From Actinomadura sp. NBRC 104412 (GTDB lineage: Bacteria > Actinomycetota > Actinomycetes > Streptosporangiales > Streptosporangiaceae), in contig NZ_BSTM01000027.1 in assembly GCF_030269515.1 (NCBI RefSeq), positions 1-64,000 on the forward strand: a DNA stretch of 64,000 nucleotides. The letters run 5' to 3'. The notes under the pieces are model-generated. The model was given only the letters and a program-made list of their open reading frames with translations. It was not told where the DNA came from and made no database searches. Positions within the stretch are counted from its first letter, which is position 1, and each line of letters opens with the position of its first letter. Both the position numbers and the translations under genes were made by a program. Shown here one piece after another: positions 15,303 through 24,055 of this stretch.

Positions 15303-15654
15303 TCACTCGCGCGGGAAACCGTACCGGCCGACCAGGCGGACGAAGGACGCGGGCGTGAGGACCCGCAGCGGCGTCAGCCCGTCGGGGTCGCGCCGATAAC
15401 ACACCACGTCCTGGCCCGCCGCCGGTCCGGAGCTGCACGACCAGCGGCGGCGGGACCTCGGTGAACGCGGCCGAGACCACGATGGCGTCGAACGGCGCGT
15501 GGTCGGACGCGTCCTCGGTCCCGTCGCCGACGAGCACCGTGACGTTGCCGATGCCGTCCGCCTCCAGGTGACGGCGGGTCTCGTCGGCGAGGTCGGGCCA
15601 GATCTCGACGCTCACGACCCGGGCGGCGAGGCGCGCGATCACGGCCGCCTGGTC
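15303..15654 (-). pseudogene. remnant of protein-L-isoaspartate O-methyltransferase
   Basis: Minus-strand fragments match the PCMT family. One frame reads IARLAARVVSVEI, then GDGTEDASDHAPFDAIVV and SAAFTEVPPPLVVQLR. The C-terminal part appears in another frame as GQDVVCYRRDPDG and SFVRLVGRYGFPRE before a stop at 15303. The bridge between them (the usual GGRLV... segment, ~20 residues) is missing, so there is a deletion with frameshift. The N-terminal half, including the SAM GTGTGY motif, is absent because coding ends exactly where the hairpin repeat at 15655 begins. No functional product is expected. Confidence 0.8.
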
Positions 15655-15786
15655 CCCCTGACCGAGGCGCGGGGCAGAGCCCCGCCGGGGTCAGTGGCCA
15701 CCACCGCGAGCCGTCAAGGCGAGCGGCGTGGTCCGCTGGCCCCGCACCGGGGGGTGTGGGGGTCGTCCCCCACAATGACACGAGAG
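15655..15786. repeat. hairpin repeat, copy A
   Basis: About 130-bp unit starting CCCCTGACCGAGGCGCGGGG and ending with CACAATGACA. It contains hairpin 1 GCGGGGC/GCCCCGC (15669-15685) and hairpin 2 TGTGGGGG/CCCCCACA (15754-15773). Copy B repeats it in tandem with ~90% identity by eye. Mobile or REP-like origin is inferred; there is no transposase. Confidence 0.75.
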
Positions 15787-15811
15787 CCTCATGGGGGTGT
15801 TGGGGGCGGAG

Positions 15812-15944
15812 CCCCTGACCGGGGCGCGGGGCAGAGCCCCGCCGGGGTCAGTGGCCGCCGCTGCGAGCCGTCAAGGCGAGTGGCGGTGGTCGCTGACCCC
15901 GCTTCGGGAGGTGTGGGGGGTCGCCCCCCCACAATGACAAGAGC
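15812..15944. repeat. hairpin repeat, copy B
   Basis: Same unit and orientation as copy A: CCCCTGACCGGGGCGCGGGG start, GCGGGGC/GCCCCGC hairpin at 15826-15842, shared GCGAGCCGTCAAGGCGAG core, and TGTGGGGGG/CCCCCCACA hairpin at 15912-15933. Confidence 0.75.
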
Positions 15945-16012
15945 CCCCTACCGGGGTGGGAGGCCGTGGCCCGGAGCGAGTTCTACGAGCGCAGGGACGC
16001 GGCATCCCGCCC

Positions 16013-16048
16013 CGCTTCGGGGGGTGTGGGGGGTCGCCCCCCCACAAT
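16013..16048. repeat. hairpin repeat, partial copy C
   Basis: Only the 3' end of the unit is present: CCCCGCTTCGGGG and the hairpin at 16025-16046 with the CACAATGA tail. It ends 6 bases before the nuoA start and takes the place of a normal Shine-Dalgarno sequence. Confidence 0.7.
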
Positions 16049-16054
16049 GAATAG

Positions 16055-16402
16055 ATGCAGTCGTATGCGGCAGTGCTCGCTCTGCTCGGGTCGCTGGGCG
16101 CGTTCCTTTCGGCCGTGTACGCGGTGGCGCGGCTCGCCGGGGTGGGCGGGACGCTGGGCGGCGGTCCCTTCCTGTCGGGCGGGCGCCCGCTGGAGCACGC
16201 CGCGTCGCGGTACCACGTGCGCTGGTACGTGGTGACGATGGTGTTCCTGGCCTTCGACATGGAAATGATCTTCATGTACCCGTGGGCGCTGGTCGTCGCG
16301 TCGATCGGGACGAAGGCGGTGGTGGAGATGTTCGCTTTCCTCGGCCTGCTGATGGTCGGCGTGGTGTACGCCTGGCGCGAGGGGGCGTTCCGATGGGCCT
16401 GA
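16055..16402 (+). CDS. nuoA: NADH-quinone oxidoreductase subunit A
   Basis: 115 residues, three membrane segments. The signature RYHVRWYVVTMVFLAFDMEM contains the conserved Asp-Met-Glu in the second helix region. It is the first gene of an eight-gene plus-strand operon and overlaps the next gene by 10 bases. No Shine-Dalgarno sequence is seen; the hairpin of repeat C ends 8 bases upstream of the ATG. NuoA belongs to the membrane arm at the quinone site. Confidence 0.9.
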   Translation: MQSYAAVLALLGSLGAFLSAVYAVARLAGVGGTLGGGPFLSGGRPLEHAASRYHVRWYVVTMVFLAFDMEMIFMYPWALVVASIGTKAVVEMFAFLGLLMVGVVYAWREGAFRWA

Positions 16403-17586
16403 GCGCGCGGCTCGCCCGATATGCCGCGTCCGCTCCGCGTTCCTTCCTGGTGGACGTGCCGGGCGGCGCGCGGACCAGGACGGTCGTGGACGGCGAGCTG
16501 CGGCGGCGGGGCTGGTTCGAGGCGGACGCGCCCACGTCGGCGGACCTGCTGGTCGTGTGCGGTGATCCCGGAACGGACCTGGCGGGGGCCGTCCACACGG
16601 CCTGGGAGGACGTTCCCGGGCCCAGGGCGTGGGCGTGGCTGCCGTCCGATGCGTCGGTGCCGGCGGTCCGCGGGGCGCTGGATCGCGCGGTGGCCGAGCT
16701 CGCCGATATCGGGGCACAGCGCGACCAGGCGATGGCGCGGGCGGCGGCGGGTCCATGGCGGCCCGAGGAGGCACCCGTCCACCACGGCGGGCACGACGAG
16801 CACGGCATGCACGGGCATCACATGATGGGTGCTCCGGGCGGGTTGGCGATGGCGGATCGGGCGCCTGACCGGGACGGCCTGAAGCTGGACGTCCTGCGGG
16901 TGCCGCTGGGTCCCGTGCTGAGGGACTGGCCCGCCGGTCTCAAGGTGACGCTCACGCTCCAAGGCGATGTGGTGCAGGCGGCGGAGGTCCACGTCCTCGC
17001 CGGAGGGCCGGGATCCGCGGAGGGGTTCTGGGACGAGCCCTGGAGGGCGGCGGCGAGAGGTGAGGCGGTCACGCGGGGGGAGGCCGAGCGGCGGCGGGCG
17101 GCCGCTCACCTCGACAGCCTGGCCCGGTTCCTCGGCGTCGCCGGGTGGCGCGACCAGGCCGGCCGGGCACGCGTCCTCCGGGACGCCGTGCTCGCCGGAG
17201 GGGACGCGGGCGGCTTCGACCGCTTCGCTCGCCGCACCGCGCGTTCCCGCGCGCTGCGCTGGATGACCCGGAAGGTCGGTGAGATCGATCCGGCGACGGT
17301 GACGCGGTACGGCCTCACCGGGCCGGTGGCACGCCGCCCCGGAGACGCGGCGGCCCGGGTGACCGGCTGGCTCACCGAGATCCGCGAGGCGCTGGCCGCG
17401 ATGGACGATCCCTCGCCGCTGGACGACGACGAGGGGCCGCGCGGGCCGGTGGGGCGGGAGCCGAGCGCGCGGCTGCTTGCCGCGCTCCCCTCGTTGCTGG
17501 ACGGTGCGGAACTCGCCTCGGCACGGCTGGTCGTGGCGAGCCTCGACCCGGACATCACCCAGGCCACGGCGATGACCCATGGGTGA
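16393..17586 (+). CDS. NuoB/NuoD-like fusion protein of a partial complex I
   Basis: 397 residues. The N-terminal ~110 residues resemble a NuoB-like fold (DLLVVCGDPGTDLAGAV), but the Cys-Cys...Cys...Cys ligands of cluster N2 are absent; only one Cys is seen. A His-rich linker (HHGGHDEHGMHGHHMMG) follows. The rest resembles the C/D large subunit (GLKLDVLRVPLGPVLRDW, then LTLQGDVVQAAEVHVL). Its place between nuoA and nuoH is where nuoB-C-D normally stand. It overlaps nuoA by 10 bases and nuoH by 8. Streptomyces second nuo operons carry comparable proteins. Role in quinone-module assembly is inferred. Confidence 0.7.
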   Translation: MGLSARLARYAASAPRSFLVDVPGGARTRTVVDGELRRRGWFEADAPTSADLLVVCGDPGTDLAGAVHTAWEDVPGPRAWAWLPSDASVPAVRGALDRAVAELADIGAQRDQAMARAAAGPWRPEEAPVHHGGHDEHGMHGHHMMGAPGGLAMADRAPDRDGLKLDVLRVPLGPVLRDWPAGLKVTLTLQGDVVQAAEVHVLAGGPGSAEGFWDEPWRAAARGEAVTRGEAERRRAAAHLDSLARFLGVAGWRDQAGRARVLRDAVLAGGDAGGFDRFARRTARSRALRWMTRKVGEIDPATVTRYGLTGPVARRPGDAAARVTGWLTEIREALAAMDDPSPLDDDEGPRGPVGREPSARLLAALPSLLDGAELASARLVVASLDPDITQATAMTHG

Positions 17587-18502
17587 GACACCGCTGTGGA
17601 CCCTGGTGGCGTCGCCGGTGGCGCTGGCGCTGCTCGCGTACGCCGCCGCCGTCCTGGACAGGTCGCTCGGCGCGGTCGCGGCCGGGCATCGCGGCGCGCT
17701 ACGGGCGTGGGGCGAGCCCGCGCGCGGCGCCGTCCGGCTCCTCGTACAGCAACGCCGCGCCACGTTCGCGTCCGACCGCCTGCTGGCGCGGATCGGCGTG
17801 CTCGCGCTGCCGGTCGCGGCGCTGCTGGCCGCCGTGGTGATCCCGCTGGGGACGGAGGCGGTCGCCGGGATGCGGGTGGGCGTCGTGTGGTTCAACGCGA
17901 TGGAGGTGGGGGTCTGGGGCGCGGTCTGGCTGACCGGATGGGGAGCGAACTCGGCGTATGCGCTGATCGGCGGGTACCGCTTCCTGGCGCAGGGGCTGGC
18001 GTACGAGCTGCCGCACATGTTCGCGCTCATCACGGCGGCGCTGGGCGCGGGCTCGCTGGACCTGGCGGAGGTGGCGGCGGCCCAGCACGACCTGTGGTTC
18101 GCGGTGTGGATGCCGGTCGCGTTCGCCGTCTACCTGATCTCGGCGGCGGCGATGGTGTTCTGGGGGCCGCTGGACCATCCGGTGGGCGCGGATCTGGCGG
18201 GCGGGGCGGCGGTGGAGCTGTCGGGCCCTGACCGCCTGGTCTTCATGGCGGGACGGTACGCGCTGCTCGTGGTCGTCGCGGCGGCCGCCGTCCCGCTCTT
18301 CCTGGGCGGCGACGAGGGGCCGCTGCTGCCCGCGCCCGCCTGGTCGCTGATCAAGACATCGGCCGTGCTCGCGCTGCTGGTGTGGACGGCGCACCGGCTG
18401 CCCGTGCTGCGCATGGACCGGTTCGTGGCGGCGGCCTGGACGGTGCTGATCCCGGCGGCGCTGCTCCAGGCGCTGGTCGTCGCGATCGTGGTCGTGGGGT
18501 AG
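17579..18502 (+). CDS. nuoH: NADH-quinone oxidoreductase subunit H
   Basis: 307 residues with about eight hydrophobic segments. LAYELPHMFALITAALGAGS corresponds to the conserved NuoH loop-helix (SYELP motif) near the quinone tunnel, and LIKTSAVLALLVW to the late helix. It connects the quinone site to the proton channels. ATG overlaps the preceding gene by 8 bases. Sequence is divergent from housekeeping NuoH, in line with a second copy. Confidence 0.85.
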   Translation: MGETPLWTLVASPVALALLAYAAAVLDRSLGAVAAGHRGALRAWGEPARGAVRLLVQQRRATFASDRLLARIGVLALPVAALLAAVVIPLGTEAVAGMRVGVVWFNAMEVGVWGAVWLTGWGANSAYALIGGYRFLAQGLAYELPHMFALITAALGAGSLDLAEVAAAQHDLWFAVWMPVAFAVYLISAAAMVFWGPLDHPVGADLAGGAAVELSGPDRLVFMAGRYALLVVVAAAAVPLFLGGDEGPLLPAPAWSLIKTSAVLALLVWTAHRLPVLRMDRFVAAAWTVLIPAALLQALVVAIVVVG

Positions 18503-18504
18503 CC

Positions 18505-19023
18505 GTGCGGGATGTCGCGTTCTGGATCCTGGCCGTCGCCGCGGTGGCGAGCGGCGTCGCGGTGTTCGTGGTCGGCTCGATGGCGCGCGCCACGTTCGCG
18601 CTGCTGGCCTCGTTCCTGTGCGTGGGCGTGGAGCTGCTCCTGATCGACCAGCACTATCTCGGCGTGCTGGTGGTGCTGATGATGATCATGGAGATGCTGG
18701 TGATGGCGGTGTTCATGATCATGTACATGATGAACCCGGCGGGGCTGATGCCGATGACCATGGTCCACAACCATCGCGGTGCGCTGGCCGTCGCGGGCGG
18801 GGTCTTCGCCGCGCTGGCCGCCGGGATCCTCCTGGCCGACTGGCCGGAGCGGGCGGGCGCGCCGCCGCGCGACCCGGCCGTCGCGCTCGGCGAGTCCCTC
18901 ATGGGTCCGACGATGCTCGTCATGATCGTCATCGGGGTGGCGATCCTGGCCACGATGATCGCCTCGGTGGTGCTGGCGACCCACCGCGGCCGGTACGGCG
19001 ACCGGGACGGTGACGTCCCATGA
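18505..19023 (+). CDS. nuoJ: NADH-quinone oxidoreductase subunit J
   Basis: 172 residues with five hydrophobic segments; GVELLLIDQHYLGVLVVLMM is the conserved NuoJ helix region (normally ...YLGALQVLVYAGA). It is unusually Met-rich (MMIMEMLVMAVFMIMYMM) where typical NuoJ has small residues. GTG start 2 bases after the nuoH stop. The stop overlaps the nuoK start (ATGA). Confidence 0.82.
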   Translation: MRDVAFWILAVAAVASGVAVFVVGSMARATFALLASFLCVGVELLLIDQHYLGVLVVLMMIMEMLVMAVFMIMYMMNPAGLMPMTMVHNHRGALAVAGGVFAALAAGILLADWPERAGAPPRDPAVALGESLMGPTMLVMIVIGVAILATMIASVVLATHRGRYGDRDGDVP

Positions 19024-19325
19024 CGTTGCAGGCGTTCCTGCTGCTCGGCGCGGCGCTGTTCGCGGTCGGGCTGTACGGGGCGCTGTCCCAGCAGTCGATC
19101 GTGATGGTGATGATGGGCCTGGAGCTCATGATCAACGGGCTGGTGGTGGCGGGCGCCGCGTTCTGGTTCTTCGTGGCGCCGTCCACCGCCGACGGCCAGG
19201 TGCTCGTGCTGGTCGCGATCACCGTGATGGCGCTGGAGATGGCGATGGGCTTCGCCGTCGTCACCGCGCTGTTCCGCGCCCGCGACGCCGACCTCACCGA
19301 CCAGGCCGGGGACCTCAAGGGATGA
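19020..19325 (+). CDS. nuoK: NADH-quinone oxidoreductase subunit K
   Basis: 101 residues, three helices. Both membrane Glu of NuoK are kept: MGLELMING in helix 2 and MALEMAMGFAVV in helix 3. ATGA overlaps on both sides (with nuoJ and nuoL) indicate tight translational coupling. It forms part of the first proton path of the membrane arm. Confidence 0.92.
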   Translation: MTLQAFLLLGAALFAVGLYGALSQQSIVMVMMGLELMINGLVVAGAAFWFFVAPSTADGQVLVLVAITVMALEMAMGFAVVTALFRARDADLTDQAGDLKG

Positions 19326-21133
19326 CGGCGCTCGGCTGGGCCCTGCCCGGGCTGCCCCTGGTGGCCGGGGCGCTGCTGCTGGTCTCGGGGCTGGTCTTCG
19401 GACGGTGCAAGCACCGGGTCGCGGACCGGATCGCGCCGGTCGTATCCGTGCCGGCAGCCCTCGGCATGACGGCGTTGGCGATCGCCGCCGCGGCCGTCCG
19501 TCCCGCCGTCAGGGTCCCGTTGTTCGGCGGGTTCGAGGCGGGCATGGCGGTGGACGGGCTGTCGGCCGTGCTGGTCGTGATGGTGGCCGCCGTGACGCTC
19601 GCCGTCCTGGTGTTCGCCGCCGGAGACCTGCCCGCCGCGGAGGCTCGGGCGCGCTTCCACGGCCTGATGCTGCTGTTCGCCGGGTCGATGCTGGTCACCG
19701 TCACCGCCACCGACCTGGCGCTGCTGCTCATGGGCTGGGAGGTCATGGGCGCCATGTCGTACGCCCTGATCGGGTTCTGGTGGCGGGACCGGGGCCGGGT
19801 CGGCTCGGCGGGCGTCGCGTTCCTCACCACCCGGGCCGGTGATCTGGGGCTCTACCTCGCCGCCGGATGCGCCGTCGCGGGGACGCAGGCGCTCTCCCTC
19901 GACGCGCTGCCGGACGCGGCGGCACCCTGGCGCGACCTGGTCGCGGCGGGGATCGTCGTCGCGGCTCTGGGGAAGTCGGCGCAACTGCCGTTCTCCTTCT
20001 GGCTGTCGAGGGCGATGGCGGGCCCGACGCCGGTCTCGGCGCTGCTGCATTCGGCGACCATGGTGGCCGCGGGCGCGTACCTGCTGCTGCGCGTCCGGCC
20101 GCTGCTGGACGCCACCGGGTGGGCGGCGACACTGGTGGCGTGGGCCGGGGCGCTCACCGCGCTGCTGCTCGGCGCGGTCGCGCTCGCGCAACGCGACCTG
20201 AAGCAGGTGCTCGCCGCCTCGACCTGCGCGCAGATCGGGTTCATGGTGCTGGCCGCCGGTGCCGCGTCCACCGAGGCGGGAACCGATCAGATCGTCGCGC
20301 ACGCCGCCGTCAAGAGCCTGCTGTTCCTGGGCGCGGGAGCCTGGGCGGCGGCACTCGGGACCATGGACCTCGGCGAGTTGCGCGGTGCGGCCCGGCGCCA
20401 TGGCGTCGTCGGCGTGACGTTCGCCGTGGGGGCTCTCGCCCTGGCAGGGTTGCCTCCCCTGTCTCTCTGGGTCACGAAGGACGCCATCCTGTCCACGGTC
20501 GCCGAGCACTCGGCTCCGCTGTACGTGGTCGGCCTCGCCGCCGGGGTGCTGTCGGGCGCCTACTCGGGACGGATGCTTCTTGCGGTGTCGCGGCGGCCCG
20601 CCGACCCCGGGCGGCTTGAGCGTGTCGGCCTTCTCAGGCAGGCGCCGCTGCCTGTGCTGGCCATCGCCGCCGCGTCGCTCGGGGTCGTGGCGCTCCCCGC
20701 CCCGGACCTGGCGTCCGATCTGGCGCTCTCCGGTGCGCTGGCGGTGGCGGCCCTCGTCCTCGTATGGCGCCGGCCGTTCAGCTCTCGCCGGTGGCGGCCC
20801 GCTCCGGCGGTGCACTGGCTGTACCTGGAACGGCTCGCTCACCAGGGCGTCGTCCGTCCCGTCCGCGCGCTGGCCGAGGCCCTGGCCCGGTTCGACGACC
20901 GTGTGATCGACGGGGCGGTGCGGGCGGTGGCGGCGGGGGGACGCCGCGCCGCCGCCCTCACCGACCGCCGCGCCGAGCGAACGGTGGACGGCCTGGTCGA
21001 CGCGATCGGACGGGCGGCCAGGACGCTCGGCGCGCTCGCCCGCCGCCCGCAGACCGGCCTCGTCCACACCTACTACGCGCAGGCCGCGGTGCTGCTCACC
21101 GTGCTGACCGTCGTCGCGGTCCTGGCGGTGTGA
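19322..21133 (+). CDS. nuoL: NADH-quinone oxidoreductase subunit L
   Basis: 603 residues, antiporter-like subunit. The helix-5 Glu is present (LLMGWEVMGAMSYALIGFWW), the helix-7 Lys in GKSAQLPFSFWLSRAM, and the following PVSALLHSATMVAAGAYLL motif is intact. The C-terminal lateral helix region is present but short of the usual length. Starts on ATGA overlap with nuoK. It is the distal proton pump of the arm, so this subunit looks functional. Confidence 0.93.
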   Translation: MTALGWALPGLPLVAGALLLVSGLVFGRCKHRVADRIAPVVSVPAALGMTALAIAAAAVRPAVRVPLFGGFEAGMAVDGLSAVLVVMVAAVTLAVLVFAAGDLPAAEARARFHGLMLLFAGSMLVTVTATDLALLLMGWEVMGAMSYALIGFWWRDRGRVGSAGVAFLTTRAGDLGLYLAAGCAVAGTQALSLDALPDAAAPWRDLVAAGIVVAALGKSAQLPFSFWLSRAMAGPTPVSALLHSATMVAAGAYLLLRVRPLLDATGWAATLVAWAGALTALLLGAVALAQRDLKQVLAASTCAQIGFMVLAAGAASTEAGTDQIVAHAAVKSLLFLGAGAWAAALGTMDLGELRGAARRHGVVGVTFAVGALALAGLPPLSLWVTKDAILSTVAEHSAPLYVVGLAAGVLSGAYSGRMLLAVSRRPADPGRLERVGLLRQAPLPVLAIAAASLGVVALPAPDLASDLALSGALAVAALVLVWRRPFSSRRWRPAPAVHWLYLERLAHQGVVRPVRALAEALARFDDRVIDGAVRAVAAGGRRAAALTDRRAERTVDGLVDAIGRAARTLGALARRPQTGLVHTYYAQAAVLLTVLTVVAVLAV

Positions 21134-22626
21134 CCGTGCCGTCCCTGACGATCTTCCTGCCGCTGGCGGCGGGGCTCGCGCTGGCGGCGACGCCCCGCCT
21201 CACCGGCCGGACGGCCGTCCGGGTCTGGATCGCCGTGGCGGCCCTCGACCTCGCCCTGGTCATCGCGATGTGGATCGGCCACGACGGCGGCGGTCTCGGC
21301 TACGAGACGCGGTTGCGCTGGATCCCCTCGGTACGGGCGGGCTACCACGTCGGCGTGGACGGGCTCTCGCTGCCCCTGATGGCGATGACCTCGGTGCTCT
21401 TCCTCTGCTGCGCCGTGTACTCGCTGCGGCTCACCCACCGGGTGCGGGCGTTCGCCGCGCTGTTCCTCTTCCTCCAGACGGTCTGCCTCGGGCTGTTCGC
21501 GGCGCTGGACCTGCTGCTGTTCTTCGTCTTCTTCGACCTGTCGATCGTCGGGATGTACTTCGTCATCGCCTACTGGGGGCACGGCGACCACGCCCGTTCC
21601 GCGCTGAAGTTCTTCCTCTACACCTTCTTCGGCTCGCTGGTGCTGCTGCTCGGGTTCATCGGCCTCTACCTGGGCTCCGATCCCCACACCTTCGACATGG
21701 TCGAGCTGACCCGCGCGCCCCCGCTGGACGGGTCGCCGGGGCTCGCGGCGCTCGTCCTGCTCGCGATCGGCATCGGGCTGGCGGTGAAGACGCCGGCCGT
21801 CCCGTTCCACACCTGGCTGCCTCCGGCGCACACGGACGCGCCCGCGGCGGGATCGGCGATCCTCGCGGGCGTCCTGCTGAAGATGGGCACCTACGGCCTC
21901 GTCCGGATCGCGATGCCGACGCTGCCCGAGGCGTGGCGCCGGTACGCGGGGGTCATCATCGTGATCGGTGTCGTCGGCGTCCTGTACGGGGCGCTGGTCG
22001 CGCTCGCGCAACGGGACCTCAAGCGGCTGATCGCGTACACCTCGGTCAACCACATGGGCTACATCGTCCTGGCGGTGGGCGCGGCCGGTCTCGCGCGGGA
22101 CGCCGCGGCCGGGCGGCTCGCCGTGACCGGGGCGGTGACGCAGATGGTCAGCCACGGCCTGATCACCGGGGCGCTGTTCCTGCTGTCCGGCGTCCTGTAC
22201 GACCGTGCCCGCACCTATGACCTCGATCGTTTCGGCGGTATCGCCGCCCGCGCGCCGCTCTACGCGGGGCTGGTGGCGGTGGCGGCGTTCGCGTCGCTGG
22301 GCCTGCCGGGGCTGTCCGGCTTCATCGCGGAGTTCCAGATCTTCGCCGGGACGATCGGCACCGGCACCGCGACGGCCGCCGTCGCCGGGGCGCTCGCCGT
22401 GCCGGGCATTCTCATCACCGCGGCGCTGTTCCTGCGCGTCCTGCACCGCGCGTTCCTCGGGCCGCCGGGCGAGCTGACCGGCGGCGTGGGCGACGTCCAC
22501 CCCGCCGAGCTGTGGGCGGTCGTGCCGCTGCTGGTGCTGTCGCTGGTCATCGGGGTCGTCCCGCGCTTCCTCCTGGACGTCATCGAGCCCGCCTCGGCCG
22601 CCGTGCTGTCCCTGGTGTCGCGATGA
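21130..22626 (+). CDS. nuoM: NADH-quinone oxidoreductase subunit M
   Basis: 498 residues, antiporter-like. GVDGLSLPLMAMTSV opens the core; VKTPAVPFHTWLPPAHTDAP holds the helix-7 Lys and LLKMGTYGLVR follows. The helix-5 Glu of ordinary NuoM (FWE...PMYF) is Asp here (FFDLSIVGMYFVIAYWG), a conservative change. The start GTG overlaps the nuoL stop (GTGA); GTG at 21136 is an alternative. Confidence 0.92.
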   Translation: MTVPSLTIFLPLAAGLALAATPRLTGRTAVRVWIAVAALDLALVIAMWIGHDGGGLGYETRLRWIPSVRAGYHVGVDGLSLPLMAMTSVLFLCCAVYSLRLTHRVRAFAALFLFLQTVCLGLFAALDLLLFFVFFDLSIVGMYFVIAYWGHGDHARSALKFFLYTFFGSLVLLLGFIGLYLGSDPHTFDMVELTRAPPLDGSPGLAALVLLAIGIGLAVKTPAVPFHTWLPPAHTDAPAAGSAILAGVLLKMGTYGLVRIAMPTLPEAWRRYAGVIIVIGVVGVLYGALVALAQRDLKRLIAYTSVNHMGYIVLAVGAAGLARDAAAGRLAVTGAVTQMVSHGLITGALFLLSGVLYDRARTYDLDRFGGIAARAPLYAGLVAVAAFASLGLPGLSGFIAEFQIFAGTIGTGTATAAVAGALAVPGILITAALFLRVLHRAFLGPPGELTGGVGDVHPAELWAVVPLLVLSLVIGVVPRFLLDVIEPASAAVLSLVSR

Positions 22627-24038
22627 TGCGCGAGAACCCCGCCGACCTGGCACCGGAGCTGTGCGTGCTGGCCGGTGCCGTGCTGGGGCTGCTGACCGGC
22701 ATCTTCCTGCCCCGTGCCCGCCAGTGGATCGCCGTGGTGATCTGCGCGGCCGGCCTCGTCGCCGGGCTGGCCTGCACGGTGATCGCGTCACGGCGTCCCG
22801 ATCTGATGGCGTTCGGCGCGTTCACGGTCGACCCGCTGACCCACCTCACGCGCGGCGTGGTCCTGGGCGCGACATCGCTGGTGCTGGGGCTGGCGGCCGG
22901 CCCGCTGCGCGGGCACGCGCGTGAGACCGAGTTCTCCGTGCTCACCCTGCTCGCCGCTCTCGGGACGATCACGCTGGGCGCGTCCTCCGACCTGCTCGTC
23001 CTGGTGGCGGCGTACCTCCTGGCGAGCATCCCCGGGTACGCGCTGGCGGGCTTCGGCAAGGACGCGCCGGGCACCGAGGCCGCGCTGAAGTACTACCTCA
23101 TGGGCGCGTTCATGGGCATCTTCATGCTCGCCGGGGTGACGCTGCTGTACGGGCTGGGCCGCGCCACCTCCTACGAACCCCTGCGGCAAGGGCTGGCCAC
23201 CGCACCCGGCGCCGCCGTCACGGTCGGCGCCGTCGCGCTGCTCGCCGGGCTGCTGCTCAAGGCCGGTGCGGTGCCGGCGCACTACTGGGTCCCGGACGTC
23301 ACCGAGGGCGCCCCGCCCGTCGTGGCGGCCTTCGTGACCACCGTCCCCAAGATCGGCGCGTTCACCGCCCTGTTCCGGCTGGCCGCCGAGGCCCTGCCCT
23401 CCACCGTGAACCGGCCGTTGCTGATCGCGGTGATCGCCACGGTCACGATGACGCTCGGCAACCTCGCCGCCTTCGGCCAGGACAATGTGCGGCGCCTGCT
23501 CGCCTACTCGACGATCAGCCAGGCCGGCTACCTGCTCGTCCCGGTCGCCATGGCCGGCCGCGCCGCCCTGGCCGAGCCCGCGCTGCTCTTCTACCTGGCC
23601 GCGTACGCCGTCACCAACCTGGGCGCCTTCGCCGTCGTCGTGGCGGCGGGCCGGGACACCATCGCCGGGTACACCGGTCTGGCCAGGCGCTCACCGGCGC
23701 TGGCCCTCGCCCTGGCCGTCTGCCTGCTCGGACTGGTCGGCACCCCGCCCACCGCCGTCTTCGTCGGCAAGCTCCTGATGTTCGGCTCCGCGCTGCAAGG
23801 CGGTTACGCCTGGCTCGCCGTCGTGGCCGCGCTCAACTCCGTGGCCAGCGTCTTCTACTACCTCCGCTGGATCGTCCCGGCCTTCGGCCGTCCCCCTGAG
23901 CCGGACCCTGGGCCGCACTCTGAGCCGTACTCTGGGCCGCCCGTCACCCTCCGCCGTGGCGCTCAAGCCGTCGCCTACACCGCCGCCACGGCCTCGCTCG
24001 CCCTCGGCGTCGCCAGCGGGATCGCCCTCACCGTCTGA
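22623..24038 (+). CDS. nuoN: NADH-quinone oxidoreductase subunit N
   Basis: 471 residues, antiporter-like, last gene of the operon. The Lys region is kept (LLKAGAVPAHYWVPDVTEGA) and so is KIGAFTALFRL. The helix-5 position normally Glu (ALEL.SL..Y) reads VLVAAYLLASIPGYALAGF, so Tyr or Ala stands where the proton-channel Glu is expected. ATGA overlap with nuoM. The tail (PEPDPGPHSEPYSGPP) is a Pro-rich insertion before the last helix. A 17-base gap separates it from the convergent CaiB gene. Confidence 0.9.
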   Translation: MMRENPADLAPELCVLAGAVLGLLTGIFLPRARQWIAVVICAAGLVAGLACTVIASRRPDLMAFGAFTVDPLTHLTRGVVLGATSLVLGLAAGPLRGHARETEFSVLTLLAALGTITLGASSDLLVLVAAYLLASIPGYALAGFGKDAPGTEAALKYYLMGAFMGIFMLAGVTLLYGLGRATSYEPLRQGLATAPGAAVTVGAVALLAGLLLKAGAVPAHYWVPDVTEGAPPVVAAFVTTVPKIGAFTALFRLAAEALPSTVNRPLLIAVIATVTMTLGNLAAFGQDNVRRLLAYSTISQAGYLLVPVAMAGRAALAEPALLFYLAAYAVTNLGAFAVVVAAGRDTIAGYTGLARRSPALALALAVCLLGLVGTPPTAVFVGKLLMFGSALQGGYAWLAVVAALNSVASVFYYLRWIVPAFGRPPEPDPGPHSEPYSGPPVTLRRGAQAVAYTAATASLALGVASGIALTV

Positions 24039-24055
24039 CGTTCGGAGAACCCCGG

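Noticed and set aside
18929..21067. Long minus-strand open frame opposite nuoJ-nuoL
   Set aside because: Shadow of the membrane genes; low-complexity Arg/Gly/His/Gln translation with no family similarity.
22052..22061. Partial match ACATGGGCTA to the 15-bp element
   Set aside because: Lies inside a conserved nuoM coding motif (NHMGYI) and lacks the flanking bases; coincidence.
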